Positions 1 through 5,644 are shown, numbered from the stretch's first letter. The stretch: DNA of 6,747 nucleotides from Methanobrevibacter_A sp964547125 (GCA_964547125.1 CAZJLS010000082.1:1-6747); one strand, 5' to 3'. Notes: generated from the sequence alone by a model not told the origin. Program-made: numbers and translations.

Positions 1-19
1 CATGATTATATATTTATCA

Positions 20-520
20 TTAATCATTAATAAAAGTTAGGTTATGGACTATAGTATAATTAATTTCAGAATTAGAATCTTCATCAAAAACAAAATAAAA
101 TTCCGGTTTTAAGTTATATTCATCAAGTAAACTCTTAAATGAATCATTTTTATACTTAGAAATTTCATTATAAGTCTCATTAATATCAGATAAATATTTT
201 TTAACACTTATCTGCCTATTTTCAAAAATACCGCTAAATGGCATGTTATCTTCAATATAAATTAAATTTTTATCAGAATAATTAAATTTATTTAATGTTA
301 ATAATACACTAGCTAAAATAAGACTATTTTCACTAATTGCATTATTTTTACAAAATTCATTTATATTCTCATCAATTTCATATATTGATTTGCATATATT
401 CCCATCTTCCTTATTTCCATTTTTATTTGGAGAAAGTATGGTTGACTCATCAAAATTTTTAACTTTATCCTGAAAATAACCCTTAAAATCATCATTCATA
501 TTATCACTTAATTTTTTCAT
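20..520 (-). CDS. NRPS condensation-domain remnant (166 aa)
   Basis: Probably a relic of a nonribosomal peptide synthetase rather than a working enzyme. Residues about 43-140 resemble the acceptor (C-terminal) half of a condensation domain: an INEFCKNNAISENSLILAS-type helix, then LTLNKFNYSD, then a segment around ENRQISVKKYLSDI and the LDEYNLKPEF stretch. The catalytic HHxxxDG motif of the donor half is absent, as are any adenylation, carrier or thioesterase domains. From memory of related methanogen synthetases, a short piece that normally carries NGR-type residues also seems to be missing between the NLIYI and MPFSGIF segments. At 166 aa it is far shorter than any synthetase. No Shine-Dalgarno motif precedes the ATG. 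A TATA-like CTATAAAAT about 22 nt upstream would give an almost leaderless mRNA. Codons end mostly in T, unlike the neighbouring exporter operon. The homology is recognised by eye, so the family call is moderate and the relic status is inferred. Confidence 0.55.
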   Translation of the reverse strand: MKKLSDNMNDDFKGYFQDKVKNFDESTILSPNKNGNKEDGNICKSIYEIDENINEFCKNNAISENSLILASVLLTLNKFNYSDKNLIYIEDNMPFSGIFENRQISVKKYLSDINETYNEISKYKNDSFKSLLDEYNLKPEFYFVFDEDSNSEINYTIVHNLTFIND

Positions 521-534
521 AAAATATATTATAC

Positions 535-546
535 GTAATTTTATAG
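535..546 (-). promoter_or_regulatory. Possible TATA element of the NRPS remnant
   Basis: On the minus strand CTATAAAATTAC lies with its centre about 22 nt before the ATG at 520. No SD motif is present between it and the start, so any transcript would be leaderless or nearly so. The region is AT-rich throughout, so a chance match is quite possible. Confidence 0.25.
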
Positions 547-693
547 AATTCTAAATATTTAAGTATAATTTAAAGTTTATCTTTAATTAAATGAGTTTAA
601 AATCTATTTTTCTTTTTTAAATTGTGGGTTTTAAGTGTAAAATTTTTTATTAACTCTTAAACAACACCCCAACAATAAATACAAAAAATGGAT

Positions 694-703
694 TTTATAT
701 AAA
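694..703 (+). promoter_or_regulatory. TATA box of the KH/PP-loop operon
   Basis: TTTATATAAA is a good archaeal TATA element. With the usual spacing of about 25 nt the transcript would start near 725, giving a leader of about 30 nt that contains the AGGAGAT ribosome-binding site. An imperfect inverted repeat (625-671) lies just upstream. Confidence 0.55.
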
Positions 704-740
704 TGTAAAAATAAATATTAAATCTAAAATATTAAAAAAA

Positions 741-747
741 AGGAGAT
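741..747 (+). promoter_or_regulatory. Strong RBS that fixes a TTG start
   Basis: AGGAGAT sits 8 nt before the TTG at 756. The first internal ATG of the frame is at codon 87, inside the conserved protein, so this SD motif is the main reason for accepting the TTG as the start. Confidence 0.8.
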
Positions 748-755
748 AAAATTTT

Positions 756-1784
756 TTGATTAATAATAAAGAGTTAATTGAAAAAATATGCAAAATAAGA
801 AAAGAAATTGGACATGCAGATGTTACCATAAACATCCACGAAACAATATACAATAAAAATAAACAAGAATTATGGATAATAACAAAAGACAGACCAGATA
901 AATCAACCATAATCGGAAAAGGTGGATGGGTAGTAGGTAAACTTAAAGAAGAATTAGGAATAAAAACAATCCATGTTGAAAGTTACCCCGATTACATAAA
1001 TAAAAAATATCATATGGAATTATCACTTGAAACATTAAATAAATTTAGAAAAGAAAATCCACTAATTGGAAGAGAACCATTAAATAATCTAAAAGAATTA
1101 CTTGAAACTAAAATAAACGAATTATACAGTTTTAACTTAGAAGAATACTTGGAAAAAAAAGATTACATAGATGGTGAAGTTAATGCAATAGTTGCATTAT
1201 CTGGGGGAGCTGACAGTACATTCAGTTTAATTCTTGCCAAAAAATTAGGTTTTAATCCTATTGCAATAAGCATAGATCCTGGAACCATTGTACTTCCAAA
1301 ACAATTTAAAGAAAATATAGAAAATATTACTTCCAAATTAAATGTTAAACATGAATACATAAGTGTAGATTATAGTGAAATAATTAAAGAATCATTAAAA
1401 GGTACTTATCATCCATGTGGCAGATGTTCTAAAATTATAGAAGAAAAAGTAAATGAATACAGCCATAAGAATAATATTCAATTAGTTATTTATGGAGATA
1501 TGTTATCTACAGGCACACAATGTATAACAGAACAAGATGATGGTATCTATCGTTTGAATTTACCTGCAACAATAAATAGTGCTAAAACAGACCATAAAAC
1601 TTTAAATAGAAAATACGATATTAAAAGTATTGAAGGTTATGGATGTCCATTATTATATGAAGTCCATAAAAAATATCCTTATATGAAAAAGTATAGTATC
1701 CAAAGAATTTTAAGAGAAACACGTTCTAATGTATTGGAACCTGGAGAAGCTTTAAAATTAATTTGGAGTTTCTATAAAACATGA
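756..1784 (+). CDS. KH-domain / PP-loop ATP pyrophosphatase, probable RNA-modification or sulfur-transfer enzyme
   Basis: An N-terminal KH-like RNA-binding fold (about residues 20-75) carries the diagnostic GxxG loop IIGKGGWVV at 52-60. It is joined to a PP-loop ATP-pyrophosphatase domain (about 140-300) with the signature SGGADS at 149-154, which binds ATP and adenylates a substrate in this superfamily (TtcA, ThiI, TilS and ExsB relatives). Cysteines at C221 and C224 (HPCGRCS), with C256 and C297 (GYGCP), are placed as in TtcA-like enzymes, where a CxxC and a later Cys hold an iron-sulfur cluster. That points to RNA thiolation or sulfur transfer, but the substrate cannot be told from sequence. 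The 342-aa reading frame is intact. The TTG start is supported by AGGAGAT 8 nt upstream. The stop codon overlaps the ATG of the next gene by 4 nt (ATGA), so the two products are probably translationally coupled. Domains are seen directly; thiolation is inference. Confidence 0.85.
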   Translation: MINNKELIEKICKIRKEIGHADVTINIHETIYNKNKQELWIITKDRPDKSTIIGKGGWVVGKLKEELGIKTIHVESYPDYINKKYHMELSLETLNKFRKENPLIGREPLNNLKELLETKINELYSFNLEEYLEKKDYIDGEVNAIVALSGGADSTFSLILAKKLGFNPIAISIDPGTIVLPKQFKENIENITSKLNVKHEYISVDYSEIIKESLKGTYHPCGRCSKIIEEKVNEYSHKNNIQLVIYGDMLSTGTQCITEQDDGIYRLNLPATINSAKTDHKTLNRKYDIKSIEGYGCPLLYEVHKKYPYMKKYSIQRILRETRSNVLEPGEALKLIWSFYKT

Positions 1785-2098
1785 AAAATGTGATTATTAT
1801 GAATAAAAAGATTTGTCCTAGATGTGGCTCTGAAAATGTTAAATGGATTATTCCTCAAGTTTGGAGTAAATGGGTATGTTATGATTGTGATTATACTGGC
1901 CCTATAATTGAAGGAGATGAAGAATTACAGAAAGAAATACAGGAAGAGTGGGCTGAAAATCGTGACGAAATTTTAAAACAATCACATGAAAGTTATGAAG
2001 AAGATTTAGAAGAAGAAGATGACTTAGACGATAATGGAGATGATGGCTTAAGTGATGAAGAATTTGATAAAAAATTAGATGAATTGTTTGAAGAATAG
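1781..2098 (+). CDS. Small zinc-ribbon protein with acidic C-terminal tail
   Basis: A single zinc ribbon is formed by C12-P-R-C15 and C33-Y-D-C36, with 17 residues between the CxxC knuckles and several tryptophans in that loop. Residues from about 44 on are extremely acidic, with runs of Asp and Glu, and are likely helical or disordered. Small two-knuckle ribbons of this kind recur in methanogens without a known biochemical role. The acidic tail could contact a basic partner or mimic nucleic acid. The gene overlaps the KH/PP-loop gene by 4 nt, so a shared function in RNA modification or sulfur delivery is a reasonable inference. The start is ambiguous. ATG at 1781 has a GGAG 12 nt upstream, which is long spacing. 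An in-frame ATG at 1799 has a weak GTGATT just before it and would begin at MNKKICPRCG, a typical start for such ribbons. A convergent terminator follows the stop. Confidence 0.8.
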   Translation: MKNVIIMNKKICPRCGSENVKWIIPQVWSKWVCYDCDYTGPIIEGDEELQKEIQEEWAENRDEILKQSHESYEEDLEEEDDLDDNGDDGLSDEEFDKKLDELFEE

Positions 2099-2106
2099 GA
2101 TTTTAA

Positions 2107-2128
2107 TGAATAAAAATAATTTTATTCA
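2107..2128. terminator. Bidirectional terminator hairpin between convergent operons
   Basis: TGAATAAAA and TTTTATTCA form perfect 9-bp arms around the 4-nt loop ATAA. The element lies between the zinc-ribbon stop and the stop of the cation exporter, overlapping the latter's last codons. Each strand gives a stem ending in a U-rich arm, so it can serve transcription from both sides of a 23-bp gap. Confidence 0.6.
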
Positions 2129-3225
2129 CTATAATCCCTATCTAATATTGCTTCAAAATGGAATTCCGGATGGATTTCTCTGATTTCTTTTAATACATTG
2201 TTTTTTATTGCATCTTGGTCTTCTGCTTCAAAGTCTATTATTAAGTCAAATGTTATTATGTTTAAATTTGGATCTACATAGAATCCGTGCATTTGTATTA
2301 TTTCTGGATATTTTTTTACTATTTCTGTTAAATCTTTTTTAATTTCTGCAAATTCTTCATCATCTGTATTTGATGCATATATTCCTATTGTTAGGATTAT
2401 TCCATAGTTTCCATATATTTGTAGTACTATTCTTCTTGTTAGTAAGTGTATTTCTTTTGCTGTTAGTTCATCTGGTACTTCTATATGTACTGATCCCATT
2501 AGTTGTGTTGGGCCGTAGTTGTGTAGTGCTAAGTCATATACTCCTAAAACATTGTCTACTGCATTTATTTCTGCTTTTAGTTTGTCTGTTAGTTCTTTAT
2601 CTACTCTTTCTCCTATCATACTGTTTACTGTTTCTGATATTATTTCTATTGCTGTTTTTATGATGATTATTGCGATTATTGTTCCAAGTATTCCTTCTAT
2701 ACTTATATGCCAGATTATGCTTATTATTGCTGCTACTACTGTTGATAGTGAGAGTATTGAGTCAAATAGTGCATCGCTTCCTGATGCTATTAGTGATTGT
2801 GAGTTTATTTCTTCTCCTACTCTTTTTACATATCGTCCGAGTACGAATTTGACTACTACTGCTACTGCAATTATAAATACTGATATAAAGTCGTAACTTG
2901 CCAGTACTGGGTTGAATATTTTTGGTATGGATTCTTGTAGTGCTGTTAGTCCTGCTACTAGTATGATTATTGCAATTATGACTGATGAGAAGTATTCTAT
3001 TCTTCCATATCCATAGGGATGTTTTTTATCTGGTGCTTTTCCTGCCAGTTTTGTTCCTATTATTGTTATTATTGATGATAGTGCATCTGTTAAGTTGTTT
3101 ATCGCATCTAATGTTATTGCTATACTGTTTACAAGTATTCCTATTGTTGCTTTGAATGCTACAAGTATTAAGTTTGCTATTATTCCTATAATACTTGTTT
3201 TTATTATTTTTTTATCCCTATCCAT
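2122..3225 (-). CDS. CDF-family cation efflux transporter, Mn-type metal motifs
   Basis: A cation diffusion facilitator that should export a divalent metal across the cytoplasmic membrane in exchange for protons. Six hydrophobic segments fill about residues 10-205. Helix 2 carries N43xxxD47 (in LDAINNLTDALSS) and helix 5 carries D151xxxD155 (in SGSDALFDS). Zinc exporters such as YiiP have DxxxD and HxxxD at these places. The absence of His and the N/DxxxD plus DxxxD pattern are known from manganese (and some iron) CDF proteins. The HPYGYGRIEYFS loop after helix 2 and SMIGERVD after helix 6 are family hallmarks. At 367 aa it is longer than the usual 300: the cytoplasmic tail holds what look like two ferredoxin-like domains in tandem (about 209-288 and 289-367). 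It starts 5 nt after the peroxidase stop with no clear SD, so translation is probably coupled. Metal choice is an inference from motifs. Confidence 0.9.
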   Translation of the reverse strand: MDRDKKIIKTSIIGIIANLILVAFKATIGILVNSIAITLDAINNLTDALSSIITIIGTKLAGKAPDKKHPYGYGRIEYFSSVIIAIIILVAGLTALQESIPKIFNPVLASYDFISVFIIAVAVVVKFVLGRYVKRVGEEINSQSLIASGSDALFDSILSLSTVVAAIISIIWHISIEGILGTIIAIIIIKTAIEIISETVNSMIGERVDKELTDKLKAEINAVDNVLGVYDLALHNYGPTQLMGSVHIEVPDELTAKEIHLLTRRIVLQIYGNYGIILTIGIYASNTDDEEFAEIKKDLTEIVKKYPEIIQMHGFYVDPNLNIITFDLIIDFEAEDQDAIKNNVLKEIREIHPEFHFEAILDRDYSE

Positions 3226-3230
3226 AAAAA

Positions 3231-3773
3231 TCAGAGAATTTTTAATAATTCTTTTTCTATTTTATCTGCTTCTATTGGTGGTTCGAAACGTTCCACTACA
3301 TTTCCTTGTTTATCTATTAAGAATTTTGTGAAGTTCCATTTTATGTCTGGATTTTTTTTGTAGTTTTTGTCTCTTGCTTTACATATTCCTCTTAGCATTA
3401 TTCCCATTTTACTGTGGTCGAATCCTTGGAATCCTTTTTGTTCTTTAAGATATGTGTATAATGGTATTTCATTTTCTCCATTAACATCCACTTTTGCAAA
3501 TATTGGATATTGTATGTTGAATCTTAATTTACAGGTGTTTGCTATTTCCTGGCTTGTTCCTGGTGCTTGTTCTCTGAATTGGTTACATGGAAAGTCAAGT
3601 ATTATGAATCCTTGATCTTTGTATTTTTCATATAATGGTTCTAGTCCTTCATATTGTGGCGTTAGTCCACATTCTGTTGCACTATTTACTATGAGTATTG
3701 TTTTACCTTCATATTCTTTTAATGATACCATGTTGCCTTGTAAGTCTTCTACTTCAAAATCGTAAATTGACAT
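3231..3773 (-). CDS. gpx: Glutathione-peroxidase-family thiol peroxidase
   Basis: Reduces hydrogen or organic peroxides in the cytoplasm. The 180-aa length and all core motifs fit the family: catalytic Cys35 in NSATECGLTPQY, Gln65 in FPCNQF, and Trp146-Asn147 in IKWNFTKFL complete the Cys-Gln-Trp-Asn tetrad. The active-site codon is TGT, so this is the cysteine rather than the selenocysteine form. A further Cys81 (NTCKLRF) matches the resolving cysteine of the thioredoxin-dependent members, so reduction by thioredoxin rather than glutathione is likely, since methanogens of this group are not known to make glutathione. SD GGGTGA lies 6 nt before the ATG, with a TATA box and palindromes further up. 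It is the first gene of an operon with the cation exporter 5 nt downstream. The family is uncommon in strict anaerobic archaea, and close likeness to Firmicutes-type sequences suggests acquisition from bacteria, followed by adaptation to local codon use. Confidence 0.93.
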   Translation of the reverse strand: MSIYDFEVEDLQGNMVSLKEYEGKTILIVNSATECGLTPQYEGLEPLYEKYKDQGFIILDFPCNQFREQAPGTSQEIANTCKLRFNIQYPIFAKVDVNGENEIPLYTYLKEQKGFQGFDHSKMGIMLRGICKARDKNYKKNPDIKWNFTKFLIDKQGNVVERFEPPIEADKIEKELLKIL

Positions 3774-3779
3774 ATTTTT

Positions 3780-3785
3780 TCACCC
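3780..3785 (-). promoter_or_regulatory. RBS of the thiol peroxidase gene
   Basis: GGGTGA on the minus strand ends 6 nt before the ATG at 3773. It is of the GGTGA type common in methanogens and supports this start codon. Confidence 0.65.
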
Positions 3786-3816
3786 ATTTTGTATTTGGTT
3801 TGTTTTATTATGAATA

Positions 3817-3843
3817 TGATTTATATGTTAACTTAGTTAAGTT
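3817..3843 (-). promoter_or_regulatory. gpx-exporter promoter with overlapping palindromic operator candidate
   Basis: On the minus strand CATATAAATCA (about 3817-3827) is a TATA box placed to start transcription near 3797, leaving a leader of about 24 nt. Directly upstream, where transcription factor B and repressors bind, two perfect inverted repeats overlap: TTAACT-T-AGTTAA (3828-3840) and AACTTA-GT-TAAGTT (3830-3843). The same bases also read as a direct repeat GTTAACTT-A-GTTAAGTT on the plus strand (3827-3843). Such symmetry next to a TATA box suits a dimeric regulator, for example one of the metal- or redox-responsive families, but none can be named from this window. Confidence 0.5.
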
Positions 3844-3848
3844 TTATG

Positions 3849-3876
3849 TTTTTTTATAAAAAAAAAAATAAAATAT
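3849..3876 (-). terminator. U-rich terminator of the methyltransferase-STAS gene
   Basis: On the minus strand the sequence after the methyltransferase stop runs into an uninterrupted stretch of 11 T (3868-3858), followed by TA and seven A. Poly-T tracts alone are known to end transcription in archaea, and the flanking A and T runs can also pair. This makes separate transcription of the downstream peroxidase operon likely. Confidence 0.5.
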
Positions 3877-3914
3877 TGTAACTATTAAACCCTTAATATC
3901 TTTGTTAATATTTT

Positions 3915-4988
3915 TTATTTAATCTTTATATTCGTATTTGACAAAATTTTAATAAGAGTTTCATTACATGAATCCATCATAACCCCATTTTCGCAGTCAT
4001 TTTGCATAATAAGAAGAACCCGAAGACCTGCAGATGATACATATTCTAGTTTAGAACAATCTATAAAGACACTACTGAAAGGATTATCTTCTTTAATATT
4101 TTCATAATTAACAAGAAGTTTAGGTGCGCTTAATGTATCTAAATTTCCTGATAAGACTAAATTAAGCTTATTACCATCAATTGATGCATCTACATTAAAA
4201 GACTCACTCTTTACATCAGAAATATCAAGTTTAACTGATTCATCAACTGTAATCTTCCATATATATACACTTTTAAAACCCTCTTTAATTTGAGCCACAA
4301 TTTTAGAATCTACATTTTCTAAACTTTTAAACTCAGGTACAACTTCAGCATATGGAATTTTCTCTAGTTTAAACCCCTTAGATGCAATATAATTTATCGC
4401 CCTCCTCATATTTTCTTGAACATCACCTAATAAACTAACAGTTATTGAATTTTGTACAATTGTTGCATCAGATTTATCTTCTACCCTATATTTTGAATTA
4501 TACATAATTTCTCTTGTTTTATCCCCATAGAAAGCTTTCACTATTAAAACATACAGACGAGATATCTCCGGATCAAGAGTAATCCAATATCCCCCATGCT
4601 CCGCAAGAATCTTTTTAATATTCTCACACATAGCATCCAGTTCAGAATCTGTAAGATACATCAAGAGTCCCTCTGTTGTTATACATACCTTACCATCAAT
4701 CTTGTCAAATGCAGATTTAATTGAATGATAATTAGTTGCATCCACACCCTCAAAATTAACAAATTTTTTTTGTTTTTCATCTAGCAAAGACATAATAGCA
4801 GGTTCAATTACATTAATTGTTGCAGGAAGATCCATCCCAACAAATTTCTTACCCCCTTTTTGCAAATTCAAGGGCTCTTGGTGTGAAACCACAAGGCAAG
4901 TCAACTTCTGTAAAACCTGATTCCATAGCGATTTTTCCATTAGTAAAATATCTAACATCCATAATAATACTGTTAACAAAAAGGTCAT
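3915..4988 (-). CDS. C-terminal piece: methyltransferase remainder plus STAS domain
   Basis: This frame is open from an ATG at 4988, but its first 43 codons are out-of-frame sequence overlapping the N-terminal piece and have no family resemblance. The genuine part begins near 4858 (KGGKKFVGMDLPATI). Within this reading the hallmark TTEGLLMYLTD lies at residues 104-114, the end of the methyltransferase at about 250, and the STAS domain at 263-357. The STAS part is essentially complete, ending at ILSNTNIKIK, slightly short of the usual final strand. No SD precedes 4988, so independent translation is doubtful. Confidence 0.6.
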   Translation of the reverse strand: MTFLLTVLLWMLDILLMEKSLWNQVLQKLTCLVVSHQEPLNLQKGGKKFVGMDLPATINVIEPAIMSLLDEKQKKFVNFEGVDATNYHSIKSAFDKIDGKVCITTEGLLMYLTDSELDAMCENIKKILAEHGGYWITLDPEISRLYVLIVKAFYGDKTREIMYNSKYRVEDKSDATIVQNSITVSLLGDVQENMRRAINYIASKGFKLEKIPYAEVVPEFKSLENVDSKIVAQIKEGFKSVYIWKITVDESVKLDISDVKSESFNVDASIDGNKLNLVLSGNLDTLSAPKLLVNYENIKEDNPFSSVFIDCSKLEYVSSAGLRVLLIMQNDCENGVMMDSCNETLIKILSNTNIKIK

Positions 4989-5214
4989 CCTTATCAGCCT
5001 TAACTGTCTTACTATCTTGCGTATCTTTTCTGGTAAGATTTAATCTTTCAGCTATAACTTTAGCATCATCATGACCAGTAGCTGCCAATTGAAAAAGAGT
5101 CATCCGAGCAGTATTAAATATAGGATTCGTTCTCTCCAACAAATCCTTAAGTGGAGATTTAGATGGAGCGGTATTAACAACTTGTGATGGGGGAACTGTT
5201 AGACCTATAGACAT
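4849..5214 (-). CDS. N-terminal piece of the methyltransferase (121 aa)
   Basis: This is the part readable from the ATG before the frame closes. It holds the N-terminal helices, a segment around SIIMDVRYFTNG typical of the family, and the SAM-binding VDLPCG at 104-109. It then runs AFAK-like into the A5G5 run and stops at a TAA two codons later (residues KRG, then stop). Alone it lacks the rest of the SAM fold and the STAS domain, so it would not be active unless ribosomes slip by -1. Confidence 0.6.
   Translation of the reverse strand: MSIGLTVPPSQVVNTAPSKSPLKDLLERTNPIFNTARMTLFQLAATGHDDAKVIAERLNLTRKDTQDSKTVKADKDDLFVNSIIMDVRYFTNGKIAMESGFTEVDLPCGFTPRALEFAKRG
4852..4861 (-). other. A5G5 homopolymer junction where the reading frame changes
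   Basis: On the coding strand AAAAAGGGGG follows GC. Read in the N-terminal frame it gives Lys-Arg-Gly then TAA. Stepping back one base gives Lys-Gly-Gly-Lys-Lys-Phe-Val, which continues the conserved protein. Adding one A or one G to the run would restore a single open frame. Confidence 0.7.
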
Positions 5215-5230
5215 TCAAGATAGAGAAAAC

Positions 5231-5246
5231 TATAAATATATAAAAG
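5231..5246. promoter_or_regulatory. Shared TATA region of a divergent promoter
   Basis: TATAAATATATAAAAG can act as a TATA box in both directions. Leftwards, TTTATATA centred near 5240 lies 26 nt from the ATG at 5214, which places the transcript start on the start codon (leaderless). Rightwards, ATATAAAA centred near 5241 would start transcription near 5267, giving a leader of about 45 nt for the gene at 5312. The whole divergent gap is 97 bp. Confidence 0.5.
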
Positions 5247-5311
5247 ATAAACTTCAAACTATAACTGAAGATGATTTTTTATGGTAAAGATAATATATCA
5301 GATGTGATTAT

Positions 5312-5635
5312 ATGACAACATTTGGTGACATTTTAGAACAATTTAATTTAGATTTTGAATTAAGTGAAGGATTAAGAAACTTTGTTTTACCTTCAGAAGA
5401 AGATTTTCTATTTGATTTTGATTTTGAATTTGTTAGTTATGAATATAACTCCGAATATGATATGTACATTTTCAAAACAAGAGAACAAGAAGTAGAATAT
5501 CTTGGATTAGTACACTACAAAATAACTTTCACACCAGACCACCCAAATGAAGCAATATGGTTAGGTATGGCATCTGATAATTTTTTTGCAGCCACAAGCT
5601 ATGACCATGAAGGCTACTTTTATGGAAATACATAA
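5312..5635 (+). CDS. Acidic hypothetical protein (107 aa)
   Basis: I do not recognise the family. The 107-aa product is strongly acidic and rich in aromatic residues. It begins MTTFGDILEQFNLDFELSEG, followed by a repetitive Phe-Asp/Glu stretch (DFLFDFDFEFVSYEY, about 32-46) and then a more ordinary beta-like region ending GYFYGNT. It has no signal peptide, membrane segment or cysteine cluster, so it is probably a small soluble cytoplasmic protein. GTGATT ends 2 nt before the ATG, a short spacing for an SD motif. It is transcribed divergently from the methyltransferase-STAS gene through a shared TATA region, which hints at linked expression, and it is followed by a terminator hairpin. No bias against coding is seen, and the protein composition is coherent, so I take it as a real gene of unknown function. 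Confidence 0.6.
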   Translation: MTTFGDILEQFNLDFELSEGLRNFVLPSEEDFLFDFDFEFVSYEYNSEYDMYIFKTREQEVEYLGLVHYKITFTPDHPNEAIWLGMASDNFFAATSYDHEGYFYGNT

Positions 5636-5644
5636 TATTTAATT

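Larger units (their letters stand above)
3915..5214 (-). pseudogene. Carboxyl-methyltransferase-like SAM enzyme fused to a STAS domain, frameshifted
   Basis: Read across one frame change this is a protein of about 433 aa. Residues about 20-330 look like the leucine-carboxyl-methyltransferase-type SAM family (LCMT/PPM1 and polyketide-methyltransferase relatives): VDLPCGFTPRA at 104-114 is the SAM-binding motif, GMDLPATI follows as the next strand, and TTEGLLMYLTDSEL is the family hallmark. Residues about 339-433 form a STAS domain, with SGNLDTLSAPKLL and the anti-sigma-antagonist core IDCSKLEYVSSAGLRVLL, including the Ser pair where such proteins are phosphorylated. The two frames meet at the A5G5 run at 4852-4861, where one base appears lost. 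This may be a true mutation, a phase-variable site, -1 ribosomal slippage or a sequencing error. There is no SD, and a TATA about 26 nt before the ATG suggests a leaderless mRNA. Codons are T-ending, unlike the operon downstream. The methyl acceptor is unknown. Confidence 0.75.

Noticed and set aside
695..910. Minus-strand hydrophobic 71-aa frame
   Set aside because: It overlaps the promoter, SD and KH domain of the well-supported plus-strand gene; its Phe/Leu/Ile content is what the complement of A-rich DNA gives.
2370..3331. Several plus-strand open frames, very rich in Leu, Val, Ile and Ser, opposite the exporter and peroxidase
   Set aside because: They are antisense shadows of genes with clear family motifs; they lack SD motifs and have low-complexity composition from complementing A-ending codons.
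3669..3671. Possible selenocysteine at the peroxidase active site
   Set aside because: The codon for residue 35 is TGT (Cys), and the reading frame is intact without any UGA recoding.
4852..4861. Classical -1 programmed frameshift heptamer
   Set aside because: The run does not fit a clean X XXY YYZ heptamer of the A-AAA-AAG kind and I saw no clear stimulatory hairpin downstream; slippage is kept only as one option.
4817..5074. Plus-strand 85-aa frame opposite the methyltransferase
   Set aside because: Antisense to conserved methyltransferase sequence, with no SD and no recognisable protein features.
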